From CAYTAP01 sp964435775 (lineage in GTDB: Bacteria; Planctomycetota; Phycisphaerae; Tepidisphaerales; Tepidisphaeraceae): a DNA stretch of 40,141 nt. The stretch spans positions 1 to 40,141 of the forward strand of contig CAYTAP010000017.1 in assembly GCA_964435775.1 (NCBI GenBank), given 5' to 3'. How positions within the stretch are numbered: the first letter of the stretch is position 1; every line of letters starts with the position of its first letter. Below are positions 16,768-26,233 of this stretch, in pieces. Under the pieces are notes generated by a model. It saw nothing but the letters and a program-made list of their open reading frames with translations. It had not been told where the DNA came from and ran no database searches. The position numbers and the translations under genes are program-made.

Positions 16768-17414
16768 CCCGACCCAAGCAAAAACTTCTGATCTGCGGCA
16801 CCCGCACCCTCGCTGAAGAGGTGGCCGACCTCGTAACTGACATCGAAGGTTTCGAGGTGAGCGGGTTCGTGGAAAACATGAACAAGGAGCGATGCAACCA
16901 GCCGCTGCTGGGCCTGCCCGTGATCTGGATCGACGACCTGCCCGCGTATGCCGGGACGCACCAGGCGGTGGTCGCGCTGGGGACCACGTTTCGCAGCCGG
17001 TACACCGCGCAGGTTTCTGCCGCCGGGATGGGGTTTGCGACGATCATCCATCCGACGGCCCGCATCGCCAAAACCGCGCGAGTGGGAGAAGGGGCAATCG
17101 TCAACGCCGGGGTCATCGTGGCCGCCCAAGCGAATATCGGACGTCATGTGCTGCTTAATCGCGGAGCGATGATCGGACATCACACCACGATCGGCGACCA
17201 CTGTTCGATCATGCCCGGGGCCAACATCGCGGGGAACGCGCGGATTGGCCCGTCCACATATGTCGGCATGTCGGCGATCATCCTCGACAACCTCAAGCTG
17301 GGCGCGCATTGCGTCGTCGCGGCCGGGGCGCTGGTGACCAAAGACCTGCCGGATCGCGTCCAGGCGATGGGATTTCCAGCCAAAGTCACAAAGGAGAACA
17401 TCGAAGGCCGGTGA
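16764..17414 (+). CDS. NeuD/PglD-type sugar O/N-acyltransferase
   Basis: A 216-aa protein. An N-terminal Rossmann-like domain (LLICGTRTLAEEVADL, residues 8-70) precedes a left-handed beta-helix with hexapeptide repeats from about residue 95 to 200 (ARIAKTARVGEGAIVNAGVIV, NIAGNARIGPSTYVGMSAI). The active-site histidine is in MIGHHTTIGDHC near residue 137. Relatives acetylate sialic acid or bacillosamine-like sugars. Coupled to the glycosyltransferase by an ATGA overlap. Confidence 0.9.
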   Translation: MTRPKQKLLICGTRTLAEEVADLVTDIEGFEVSGFVENMNKERCNQPLLGLPVIWIDDLPAYAGTHQAVVALGTTFRSRYTAQVSAAGMGFATIIHPTARIAKTARVGEGAIVNAGVIVAAQANIGRHVLLNRGAMIGHHTTIGDHCSIMPGANIAGNARIGPSTYVGMSAIILDNLKLGAHCVVAAGALVTKDLPDRVQAMGFPAKVTKENIEGR

Positions 17415-17503
17415 GCGAATCTCACCCATCAACCCCCAGAAGGCCACGACTCGACGAACTCGTCGAAGTCCGACCACCGCCGACAAACCCACGAGGCATG
17501 CCC

Positions 17504-18370
17504 ATGAACAAGCTCATCATCAACCTCGCCCCCACCGGCATGATCCCCATGCACAAGGACAATCCCGCGACGCCGATCACGCCGGCGGAAATTGCGGAGG
17601 ATTGCGCGCGATGCCATCAACTGGGGGCCGCCATATTGCACCTGCACGCGCGTGACGGGAATGGCCGGCCCACATGGTGTCCGAACATTTATCGAGAAGT
17701 CATCCTGCGCGTCCGCGAGCGCTGCCCGGATGCGATCATCTGCGTCTCGACATCCGGGCGCAACTTCAACGAGCTTGAAAAACGCTCGGCCGTCCTCGAT
17801 CTCACCGGCGACGCCAAGCCGGAAATGGCGTCGCTGACGCTTGGGTCGCTCAACTTTCCCAATCAGGCATCGGTCAATGATCCGGCGATGATCAAGGCCC
17901 TGGCGCAGCGGATGCGGGAGCGCGGCATCCTGCCGGAACTGGAGGTGTTCGACTTCGGTATGATCGACTATGGCAAATATCTAATCGACCACGATATTCT
18001 CCAGCCCCCCTTCTACTGGAACCTCCTGCTTGGCTCGCTTGGCATGCTCAGCGCCACGCCGTTTCATATGTCGGCGCTTGCGATGGGCCTCCCGGCCAAT
18101 TCCACCTGGGCCGGCGCCGGGATCGGTCGATTCCAGTTTTTCATCAACGGCCTGGCGATCACGATGGGTGGGCATGTGCGCGTGGGCTTGGAAGACAACC
18201 TGTACATGGATGCGGCCAAGAAGCATCCCGCCAACAATGCCGCGCTCGTCGAGCGCCTGGTGAGTTTGGCCCATGCCGCCGAGCGCCCCATCGCCACCCC
18301 GGCCGAGGCGAGGGCAATGATCGGGTTGACGCCTCCCGCCGCCGCAATGCGGGTGAGCGCTCTCCTTTGA
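17504..18370 (+). CDS. Beta-keto acid cleavage enzyme (BKACE, DUF849)
   Basis: A 288-aa enzyme that, in this family, joins a beta-keto acid and acetyl-CoA and releases acetoacetate and a new CoA ester. The zinc ligands known from Kce are all present at the same numbers: His46 and His48 in HLHARD and Glu230 in VRVGLEDN. The start at 17504 fits a GAGG nine bases upstream; the ATG two codons earlier leaves no room for that site. The substrate is unknown. Between sugar-modifying genes and pheA, its pathway is not obvious. Confidence 0.93.
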   Translation: MNKLIINLAPTGMIPMHKDNPATPITPAEIAEDCARCHQLGAAILHLHARDGNGRPTWCPNIYREVILRVRERCPDAIICVSTSGRNFNELEKRSAVLDLTGDAKPEMASLTLGSLNFPNQASVNDPAMIKALAQRMRERGILPELEVFDFGMIDYGKYLIDHDILQPPFYWNLLLGSLGMLSATPFHMSALAMGLPANSTWAGAGIGRFQFFINGLAITMGGHVRVGLEDNLYMDAAKKHPANNAALVERLVSLAHAAERPIATPAEARAMIGLTPPAAAMRVSALL

Positions 18371-18402
18371 CGCCCCCACCACCGGCGATTAAAACTTGAT
18401 CC

Positions 18403-19503
18403 ATGCCCGATGAAATCGACCGGCCCGTTCCCGCGTCTCTGGAACCGCTGCGACAACAAATTGATGCGCTGGATGAGCGGATCGTCGATTTGCTCAATGC
18501 CCGCGCCCGCGTGGTCGTCGAGATCGGGCATTACAAACGACACAACAACACGCCCGTCTATGCGCCGGATCGGGAAAAGGCCGTGCTTGAGAAAGTGCGG
18601 CGGCTGAACAAGGGTCCGTTGCAGGATCGTTGCCTGGAGGCGGTTTATCGCGAGCTGATGAGCGGATCCTTCGCGCTCGAAAAGCCGCTGCGGATCGGAT
18701 TTCTCGGCCCGGCCGGGACGTTTTCCCACGCGGCCGCGGTCGGCAAGTTCGGGTCATCCGTTGATTACGTTCCCTTATCCGACATCAGCGGCGTCTTCGA
18801 GGAAGTGGCGCGGGGACACATCGATTACGGACTTGTCCCCGTCGAAAACTCGATCGGCGGCGGCATCGTGGATACCCTCGACGCGTTTTTACATTCCTCG
18901 GCGCGAATCTGCGCCGAAGTCCTGATCAACGTACACCACAATCTTCTGGCCAAGGAACCGTGGGAGAGCATCACGCGAATCTATTCCAAGCCGGAGGTCT
19001 TCAGCCAGTGTCGTCATTGGCTTTCAACCACCGCCAAGGACCGCGATATCCAACCGGCCGCCTCGACGGCAAAAGCCGCCGAGCTGGCGTCCAAAGAGCC
19101 AGGCGTCGCGGCCATTGGTTCGAGCATCGCCGCAGACCTGCATGGGCTGACTGTTCTTTTTGAGAACATTGAGGACAACCCCGACAACGTCACCCGCTTT
19201 TTCGTCATCGGTCGGGAGGCGGCGCGCCGCACCGGCGATGACAAGACCGCCATCATGTTCACCACCGCGCACAAGCCAGGCGCCTTGGCCGAAGTGCTTG
19301 ATGTGTTCAAGGAAAACGGGATCAACCTGACGGACATCGAAAAGCGCCCGAGCAAGAAGGTGAACTGGGAATACTACTTTTTCATCGACGCCCAGTGTCA
19401 CACGGAAGACGCCCCCATGCAGGCCGCCATCGCCCAGGCCAAGTCCCACTGCATGCAGTTGACGGTGCTGGGCAGCTACCCGCGCGCGACGGACGTGCTT
19501 TAG
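18403..19503 (+). CDS. pheA: Bifunctional chorismate mutase/prephenate dehydratase
   Basis: A 366-aa P-protein for phenylalanine synthesis. Residues about 8-90 form an AroQ-type chorismate mutase (LRQQIDALDERIVDLLNARA, YAPDREKAVLEKV). The prephenate dehydratase part follows from IGFLGPAGTFSHAAA near residue 100, with VPVENSIGGGI and the catalytic DNVTRFFVIG. The C-terminal ACT domain has KPGALAEVLDVFKENGINLTDIEKRP; the usual ESRP phenylalanine-binding motif is EKRP here, so feedback inhibition may differ. It starts 32 bp after the BKACE gene in the same direction. Confidence 0.96.
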   Translation: MPDEIDRPVPASLEPLRQQIDALDERIVDLLNARARVVVEIGHYKRHNNTPVYAPDREKAVLEKVRRLNKGPLQDRCLEAVYRELMSGSFALEKPLRIGFLGPAGTFSHAAAVGKFGSSVDYVPLSDISGVFEEVARGHIDYGLVPVENSIGGGIVDTLDAFLHSSARICAEVLINVHHNLLAKEPWESITRIYSKPEVFSQCRHWLSTTAKDRDIQPAASTAKAAELASKEPGVAAIGSSIAADLHGLTVLFENIEDNPDNVTRFFVIGREAARRTGDDKTAIMFTTAHKPGALAEVLDVFKENGINLTDIEKRPSKKVNWEYYFFIDAQCHTEDAPMQAAIAQAKSHCMQLTVLGSYPRATDVL

Positions 19504-19520
19504 AGCACAGTCCAATTGTT

Positions 19521-19636
19521 TGTAGCGGGCTGACCCATAAGCAGCCCAAGGCGGCGCGCACGAAGTAAGCGGTTTTTACGACAGTATTTGACGCAAAAAC
19601 CGCTTACTTCGTGCGCGGCTCCCTGAATCCGCTACA
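19521..19636. repeat. Nested palindromic element after pheA
   Basis: Three inverted repeats are nested or adjacent. The main one has perfect 23-base arms (19555-19577 and 19595-19617, containing GAAGTAAGCGGTTTTT) around a 17-base spacer. Outer 8-base arms TGTAGCGG (19521-19528) and CCGCTACA (19629-19636) enclose it, and a small hairpin GGGCTG/CAGCCC lies on the left side. There is no T-run after the stem in either direction, so it is not a standard terminator. A mobile-element relic or dispersed palindrome is likely. Confidence 0.75.
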
Positions 19637-19740
19637 GCAAAGTGAACTGCGCTCCAACGTAATAGTGGGTCAATTCCCTCAAGTCACCTCGTCCGCGCCC
19701 GACACAACATGGGCGCGGACGATTGAAGCCTCTCCACCGA

Positions 19741-21839
19741 TCACCGACGCCGCCGTCGCAACACCGCCAGGCCGGCCACCGCGAGAACGCTCAGGGTTCC
19801 GGGTTCGGGGACGGCGGTCAGGTCGGTCAGAACGATGCGACGGTTGGCCGTGTCCACTGAGACGACTCCGCCGGAAAAGTTGGTGCCGGTCGTGTCGATG
19901 GTCAGTCCGGACCAACTTGGGACCGATCCGCTTGTGTAGTCGAACAGGACAAAGGTCTTGCCGGTCGGATCGACCGTGCCGACGTCAAGAAGTTTGAGTG
20001 TCCAGGCACCGTCGAACGAAACGTCGCCACCGCTGAGGCTTTGGGTCAGATTGATCAGATCGCTGACCGGCGATGCCGTGGTGCCGCCGATTTCGTAGTT
20101 ATAGGTGACACCGTTGCCGACCCGCAGGTCTCCCTTGTCGATCGTCAATGTGCCGACGCCGTTGTCACCAGGGGCCAACGTCTGGGTGACCTGTAGACGA
20201 TCGCCAACGGCGCCGTCCTTGGCATGGACAATCCCCGCACCGCCCAACGCCTTCAAAACCGCGCCGGTTTTTGAGTTGGCATCGACAATCGCGCCGCTGT
20301 CAACGTATACACCCGAACTGGCGCTCAGGTCCCCGGATGATAGCAATTGGAGCGCCCCGGCTTTCACGAGGGTCGAGCCGGTATACCCCTGGGCGGCGTT
20401 GATGCGGAGCATGCCGACGCCGGTCTTGGTCATTCCGCCGGAAACGTTGGCGGACGTGGAGAGCGAGCCACCGGTGGCCTGGGTGCCGGTCGTTCCGCCG
20501 CCGCTGAAGCTGTAGGTGGGTGAAGCGGTTGCATTGATGCCACGACCGGTAATCGTGATGCTGGCGACCTTGAACGTCCCATTGCCGCTGCCGTCATCGA
20601 CCATATTGGCGACGGCCGTGGCGCCCGTTGCGCCCGCGATTGTGACGATTGGCGCGCCGATGTACCCGGACCCGCCATTTGCGACGGCGACGGTCGTATC
20701 GCTGATGCCGTTTCCGGCCGGTGCCTCAAGGGTGCCACCGATGGTCGCAAACGCGCCGGCGGCGCTGTTCGTGATATCGAATGTGACGCCACCGGAAAAC
20801 ACTTGGACGTGAATTGCTGTCCGGAAGCGATCAAGTTGCCTTGAATACTGTCCGAAGCACCAATATATCGAACAGTGCCGCCGTTGAAGTTCACCTGTTG
20901 CACGGCGCTGGGATCAGAGGTCGCCCCGTCGGAGGTGATGCGGGCAACCTGCAACACGCCGCCGCTGTTGAGGTTGAAGACGGCCGTCTGTCCTACGGAT
21001 TGCGAGGAAGGACTTGAGTAACCAACGGTCAGCCTGCCGACGGTGCCCGTTGTGCTGGTCGAGGCCATCGTTGCGTTGGAGATCGTCAATTGCGCGGAAC
21101 TGTTGATGCCGCGCATGGCCAAGGCAAACCCTCCTGCGGACGTCACGGTCCCGCCGGTCATGTAATACACGCCCTTGGCGCCACCGGTTGCGCTGGTCGC
21201 TATCTCCATGCTGTTGCTAGAGGTGCTGGTCAGGTTGACGTCGCCACCGCTCTGATAAAATGCCCCGACGGCATAGTCACCGCCGGGATATGGACGGGCG
21301 ATGGAAAGGGTGTTGTCAACATTGAGGGTTCCGCCGGAGAGCTGATAAAAACCATATGCCTTTTCGTAACCGACCACGACCCTGTGGGTTGCGGTGGTCG
21401 TCACAGTTCCACCGCTCTGATAAATCGCGCCGCGGCCCGCATCCGGGCTGCTTGGGCTGTACCCAAGGATGATCTCGCCGCTGGACGCAAGGCTGGAACC
21501 AGCGCCCAATCGGAGCAGGCCACCCTGGTAATCCTGCACGCCGGTTGTGCTGATGTTACCTGAGAGATCAATAACACTGAGCCCCCCAGCCGTGTCAAAA
21601 TGCGCGAGGTTGCCATTGGTCCAGGCCACATCCGCCGACCCCGTCCACCATGTCAGCGCGCCGGCGTTGTTCTCGTACCATGTCCCTGGCCCCGGCTGGG
21701 GTGCCCAGGTTCCCAAGTTGGTGTCCCAATCCAAGGTGCCGGCCAGCGCACCGTTGCACGTCATCGTCGCCGCCGCCGCGATGGCGAGCAGACCAGCGAG
21801 TTTCTTGCCCGATTGATTCACAAACAATCGTTCACGCAT
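19741..21839 (-). CDS. PEP-CTERM surface protein with autotransporter-like repeats, apparent frameshift
   Basis: The start at 21839 has a strong GGAGGA and gives a signal peptide (KKLAGLLAIAAAATMTCNGALA). The exported part has many short Gly/Ser/Thr beta repeats (AIYQSGGTVTTT, AFYQSGGDVNLT, VYYMTGGTV) and later GYTGSTLVKAGALQLLSSGDLSAS, a passenger-type repeat of autotransporter-like proteins. The C-terminus is VPEPGTLSVLAVAGLAVLRRRRR, a full PEP-CTERM signal. The frame breaks near 20803-20805: upstream ends in QQFTSK, downstream resumes VFSGGVTFDITN; one extra G would restore one reading frame of about 700 aa. Either a sequencing error or a recent mutation. Probably a beta-helical surface protein, last of the carbohydrate cluster, with its own promoter. 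Confidence 0.82.
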
Positions 21840-21912
21840 CTTTTTTCCTCCGGCCGGGTGGCCCGTGTGAGAGAGATGAATGGATTCGAAGCGTTTCGGA
21901 TCCGGCATCAAC

Positions 21913-21926
21913 TTTAATCGATCTTT
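21913..21926 (-). promoter_or_regulatory. Candidate operator downstream of the PEP-CTERM promoter
   Basis: On the minus strand AAAGATCGATTAAA. The core AGATCGATT lies 7 bp downstream of the -10 box, exactly as in the regulator promoter at 30676-30722. Probable binding site for the GntR-LacI regulator encoded at 29429-30649; inference from motif and spacing. Confidence 0.5.
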
Positions 21927-21931
21927 CCGGC

Positions 21932-21961
21932 TTAGTATGGCGTCCGGATCGACAATGTCAA
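21932..21961 (-). promoter_or_regulatory. Sigma-70-like promoter of the frameshifted PEP-CTERM gene
   Basis: On the minus strand TTGACA (21956-21961) and TACTAA (21932-21937) are separated by 18 bp. The predicted start is near 21925, about 85 bp before the ATG. The rest of 21840-22157 shows no gene; a partial operator-like match (TAATCGAGTTTTA) lies near 22088-22100. Confidence 0.6.
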
Positions 21962-22157
21962 GAAAAATTTCATGTCCCGTTCAGAAAGTTCGGCGGACGG
22001 GGTTAACGCCGCATTCAACCGGTCGAGTGCCGCAAACCCGCCGCCGGCGCGGGGTCCGTTGAGGCAGTAGGGAGCCGGATCAATCATAATCGAGTTTTAA
22101 TGCTTTTCTGGTCATTGCTTGTTCTTGCCTGAATAATCGCTACAAACCCGCGCCGCC

Positions 22158-25100
22158 TCACTTGACCGGGGGCGCGGGGATCGCAACCACATCCTTGATC
22201 CGGATCGTCGCCTTGGCCGGTTTGAAGTCGATCAGGTCAAGGGGCTGGCGGTTCATCTCCACGATGAGGGCATTGATGCGGATGGGGTAATCGATCCGTT
22301 TGTCGCCGCCGGAGGAGACCCATTGCTCAAGCACCGGGCCTGGGCTGCGGTCGTTGAAGAGCGCCGATTCGCGGAGGGGGATCGTCACGCAGTTCCATCC
22401 ATCGAAGTTGACTGCGAGATTGCCCGGCCAATCGAGGATGTCGCACCCCCACCCGCCGGTGCCCAGCGAACGCCAGATTTCGCCCTTGGCATCCTGGATC
22501 TCGAACAGGATTCGGCCCCAGTTGGAATCGCCCTTCACCCATACACCCAGCGCCGCCGGCTGGCCGGGGACGACGGCCGGTTGCTTGAGGCGCAGGGTCG
22601 TGTATTCGGTGATGTATTTGCTCACCGGCTTTTCGGCCGGGGAGAGGCGAAGCTCCATCACGTCGCCCTGCCGCTCATCCTTGACCTGCGTCAATTCAAA
22701 CCTGCCCTGTTCCCGCACCGGTGTCTGAAGCGGTGCGACGAGCGGCGTGTCCAGACTGTGATCCGCGTTCAGCGCCAGGGCATCGGCGCTGTCGAACGTC
22801 GCCACCACCGGCGCACCCGCCACACGAGCGGCGTCTTTGGCGAAACCGCGTCCGGCGATGGTGATGCCGGCGACGGGTTTGTCGGTGACGACGTATGTCG
22901 GGCCGGTGCCGCCTTGGATGTTGGTTTTATCGGCGGATGGACGAGACTCATGCCGCCCGTACAGGTCGATCACCTCAACCGGCGTGGCGCTTTCGAAGCG
23001 AAGAGCAAGCTCCGCCTCGCCGCGCGCTGTCCAGAGGACCGTCACGATTTTGCCGTCGGAGCGATCGAATGCCAGCGCGTAGACCGTCGTCGAGCCGGTC
23101 GGGATTTGCCGGCGCAGCTTCACCTGGTCGAGCACGTTGGTGAGCGTGGCGTAGGCGACGTATGACTTTTTGGGATAACCCCATGGCCCGCGCTGAAGGA
23201 TGCCGCTGCCGCCCCATAGCCCGTTGTAATAGGAATTGGCGGTATCAAACAAAATGCCCGGGCCAATCCGATTGAACCCGTTGGCGAGGCTGATCAGGAT
23301 GTCGCGCATGTACCACTCGGCCTGCTGCTGTTCGCCCATGTCCCGCTCGCAGCGGTAGGTGAACTCATAGCAGCCGGTCGCTGGAATATCTTTCCCGGTC
23401 AACAGTTTGGCGGTGTCGGTGGCGATGTGGTTGCCCTGGATCGCCCATTCCTGCAATTTCTCCGGGATGAAAACCTGCGACGGCGATTCGATGCCGATGT
23501 AGTCCATGTATTGCGGCTTGCCGCCGTGGCGGAAAATGGCCGCGATGCAGGATTGGGATGCGCTGTTGTTGCCGACAACCAGTTTGAGTTGCGGGTAGTT
23601 CTTACGGAAAAACTCGCCGGCAAAGTTGAACAGGTCGGCGTATTTTTTTTCTCGCTGGATCAGCGCATCGGTCATCTCGGGCTTGATGCCGAACAATTCC
23701 AGCGGCAGGTCGTTGCCCGGCCCGCTTTCGTGGAAGACGACGACCTCGCTGGCGTGTGGATATTTCTTGAGATCGGCATCGACCTTTTTCTTCCCCGCGA
23801 TCTTCGCCTTCTCCGGGTCCTTCAGGTCCTTGAAGTTGAAGGGCATGTTGATCTGGTCCTTGGTGATCGACCACTTGGCCATGGCCGCTTCGGAGAGTTT
23901 GGTCCAGGCGGCCTTGCGAATGCCGGCCTTGAACATGATCGGGCCGGCGAAATCGAGCGATGACGGCGTATCGTGCGTGCCGTCGAACCACCACGTTCCG
24001 TAAGGCGAATCATATTTGGCTTTGCGGCGATCATGCCCCAAGAGCGCGAAACGGGCCGGGTGCGTCAGCGAAACCCGACCATCCTCCCCCACCGCGGAGA
24101 TATGCAGTTCATACCAGCCGAGTTTCGGCTGATCGAGGTTGATTTCGATGGGCTGCTCCTCGCCGGCCTTGTCGAAGGCATAGGGGGCGTCGCCTTGGCC
24201 GACGGTTTTGCCATCAACATCCCGAATCTCCCATGCGAGCTTTCCCTTGGCCGGTGCGAGGGATTTCACGACAACGCTCGTCACGCGCTTTGCATCGTTG
24301 TTGAAGATATTCCCCGGCTGGGACTGGATCATTTGGAGCGTGACCGGCGACTTTTCGAGCGTCACACCGAAAATCTGCACGGCGCTCGTGGAATTGGGAT
24401 CGGGTTTGGAGGTGTTGTCGATCTGCTGGAAGCTGACCCACGGCTTACCGAAAAAGTCCACATCCAGCGGCTTGTTGTCATTGACCAGATCGAGGATTTG
24501 TCCCGTCTTCAGCGGCACCTGGACGAGATAGAGGGGCACATCCGCCTTGCCCGGCCGCTTGACCGTCCCCACCTGGCTTACGCCCACCGGCAAAGGCTCA
24601 CCGGCGCGCGGAAGTGTGATCGTCGTGTCGGCGAGCATGTTGTTACCGACGCCAAAGTGGCCATAGCGGGTCAATCGCGTCGTCAGGATCGGGTCCTTGG
24701 CCGGGTCGGGATCGACGGCGCAGAGCACCCACGCCGTGCTGTAGGGCGCGGGGGGAACCGTGAAATGAACCTCGGTCAGCAGCCCGTCAAAGGGAGATCG
24801 TGCGAGGTATTCATCGACTTCCAGCGCCCAATTCCCCTGCCCCTGACGGGTCAGGGCGATGTCGGCGCTGCCGGCGCCATCGGTGACGTTCAGCGGAACG
24901 CCATTGAGCATCGCAACCCCCTTCGCCAGCGATGAGGTTGCGTCAACAAACGAACGCGCCATGTGCTGCGCGGCGACATCGAGCGGGAAAAAACGCGTGA
25001 CATCGACCCGCGCCTTGGTTGAGAACAGATCCTTGATCGATGCCGTCGGTGAGAGTGAAAACGTGACGCCGCTGGCGGCCGGACCTTCAAACGTCGTGGC

Positions 25101-26207
25101 GAGACAGCCGTTGAGATAAAGCTCGGTTCCATTGAGGGCGTGGCGGAACTCGACTTTCAAAGGATACTCCGCAGCACCCGGCAGAAGGTTCCAATCGCGC
25201 ACGATATCGTAATAGGCGTTGGTATAGCTGTAGCTGGTGAAATAGCGCCGCAGCATGGGGCGGACGTGGTATTCAAACGGGGTTTTGAATCCGGGCAGGC
25301 CGACAATCTGGATGATCGCATCGGGCAACGGAAGATTCTCCGCCTTGCGCCGCGACGAGTCGATTTCGTTGAAACGCCCCTTGGTTGCGACGGCGGCGAA
25401 GCTGACTTCATTTTTTGTGCCGTCGGCCCGGTCGATCTCCATCTTCACACCATCCGCGCCGGTGCGAACGGTCGCGCCGAACAGGTCATTGGCCTTGACA
25501 ACGTGGGACGGATTTTGCGCACCGGTGGTGTAACCGGAGGTGTCGGTGATCGGCGAAGGCAACATTCGCCGGACGCTGTGATCCGGCATGGGTCCGGAAT
25601 CGCGGATGACGATGTCGGTAATGGCGAACGGCTGATCCTTGAAACCGAAGAAGTTGAGTCCCACCAGCGGCATTGCGGGCATTTTCGCATGGCAGACGTT
25701 GTGGAAGCCGCGCATCTCGTCGGTGAGGTGGACGGTCAATGCCCCATCCCGCACCGACAGGACGCACTGGCGCCACTGGCTCGGCGGGATCGCGGTTGGC
25801 AGTTTCCCCTCAACATTGAGCCCCATGCCCGAAACACTCACCGCGACCGGCGTGAATGCGATCTTGATCTCCCCGTCACCGGCTCGGAGGCGCATCTCAA
25901 AGCGTTCCCCTTTGCCCGCGAAACGAAAATGAAACAGCACATCGTAAGAGCGCAAATCCTTTGGCGCGTCCGCCGGCATGAAATGCTTCAGCACCAGCCC
26001 ATCCTCGGCAGGAGTGAACACGGCCGAGGCGCTTTGCGTCCAGATCGGATCATTGTCGATCCGATATTGGCCGGCATGCGCGGCGAAAGAAACCGTCTCC
26101 CCGTAATTGCGGAAGTTCTCCTGGTAATAAACCCTTGGTTCAGCACGCACGACGGCGGCAATGCCCAGAAGCAAGGCGCAAACGGTGAGGATCAGGCGAT
26201 GACGCAT
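22158..26207 (-). CDS. Large secreted protein, possible glycoside hydrolase
   Basis: A 1349-aa protein with a signal peptide (MRHRLILTVCALLLGIAAVVRAEP) from the ATG at 26207; the frame also opens at 26237, where the ATGA overlaps the stop of the upstream gene, so coupling is possible. The first about 200 residues look like a jelly-roll laminin-like domain. A central alpha/beta region follows from about residue 740, with Glu-bearing strand ends VVVFHESG (near 824) and YIGIESPS (near 907) and conserved aromatics (GTWWFDGTHD), which resembles a clan A glycosidase barrel. The last about 200 residues form a beta-sandwich. I could not assign a GH family. Likely a periplasmic or surface polysaccharidase. 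Confidence 0.75.
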   Translation of the reverse strand: MRHRLILTVCALLLGIAAVVRAEPRVYYQENFRNYGETVSFAAHAGQYRIDNDPIWTQSASAVFTPAEDGLVLKHFMPADAPKDLRSYDVLFHFRFAGKGERFEMRLRAGDGEIKIAFTPVAVSVSGMGLNVEGKLPTAIPPSQWRQCVLSVRDGALTVHLTDEMRGFHNVCHAKMPAMPLVGLNFFGFKDQPFAITDIVIRDSGPMPDHSVRRMLPSPITDTSGYTTGAQNPSHVVKANDLFGATVRTGADGVKMEIDRADGTKNEVSFAAVATKGRFNEIDSSRRKAENLPLPDAIIQIVGLPGFKTPFEYHVRPMLRRYFTSYSYTNAYYDIVRDWNLLPGAAEYPLKVEFRHALNGTELYLNGCLATTFEGPAASGVTFSLSPTASIKDLFSTKARVDVTRFFPLDVAAQHMARSFVDATSSLAKGVAMLNGVPLNVTDGAGSADIALTRQGQGNWALEVDEYLARSPFDGLLTEVHFTVPPAPYSTAWVLCAVDPDPAKDPILTTRLTRYGHFGVGNNMLADTTITLPRAGEPLPVGVSQVGTVKRPGKADVPLYLVQVPLKTGQILDLVNDNKPLDVDFFGKPWVSFQQIDNTSKPDPNSTSAVQIFGVTLEKSPVTLQMIQSQPGNIFNNDAKRVTSVVVKSLAPAKGKLAWEIRDVDGKTVGQGDAPYAFDKAGEEQPIEINLDQPKLGWYELHISAVGEDGRVSLTHPARFALLGHDRRKAKYDSPYGTWWFDGTHDTPSSLDFAGPIMFKAGIRKAAWTKLSEAAMAKWSITKDQINMPFNFKDLKDPEKAKIAGKKKVDADLKKYPHASEVVVFHESGPGNDLPLELFGIKPEMTDALIQREKKYADLFNFAGEFFRKNYPQLKLVVGNNSASQSCIAAIFRHGGKPQYMDYIGIESPSQVFIPEKLQEWAIQGNHIATDTAKLLTGKDIPATGCYEFTYRCERDMGEQQQAEWYMRDILISLANGFNRIGPGILFDTANSYYNGLWGGSGILQRGPWGYPKKSYVAYATLTNVLDQVKLRRQIPTGSTTVYALAFDRSDGKIVTVLWTARGEAELALRFESATPVEVIDLYGRHESRPSADKTNIQGGTGPTYVVTDKPVAGITIAGRGFAKDAARVAGAPVVATFDSADALALNADHSLDTPLVAPLQTPVREQGRFELTQVKDERQGDVMELRLSPAEKPVSKYITEYTTLRLKQPAVVPGQPAALGVWVKGDSNWGRILFEIQDAKGEIWRSLGTGGWGCDILDWPGNLAVNFDGWNCVTIPLRESALFNDRSPGPVLEQWVSSGGDKRIDYPIRINALIVEMNRQPLDLIDFKPAKATIRIKDVVAIPAPPVK

Positions 26208-26233
26208 GCGGTACAACTCCAGGTGGATGAGGC

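Noticed and set aside
21050..21560. Repeated YQSGGTV-like segments considered as a DNA tandem repeat or CRISPR-like array
   Set aside because: The similarity is at protein level in a beta-repeat protein; DNA copies are divergent and irregularly spaced. No CRISPR array was seen in the window.
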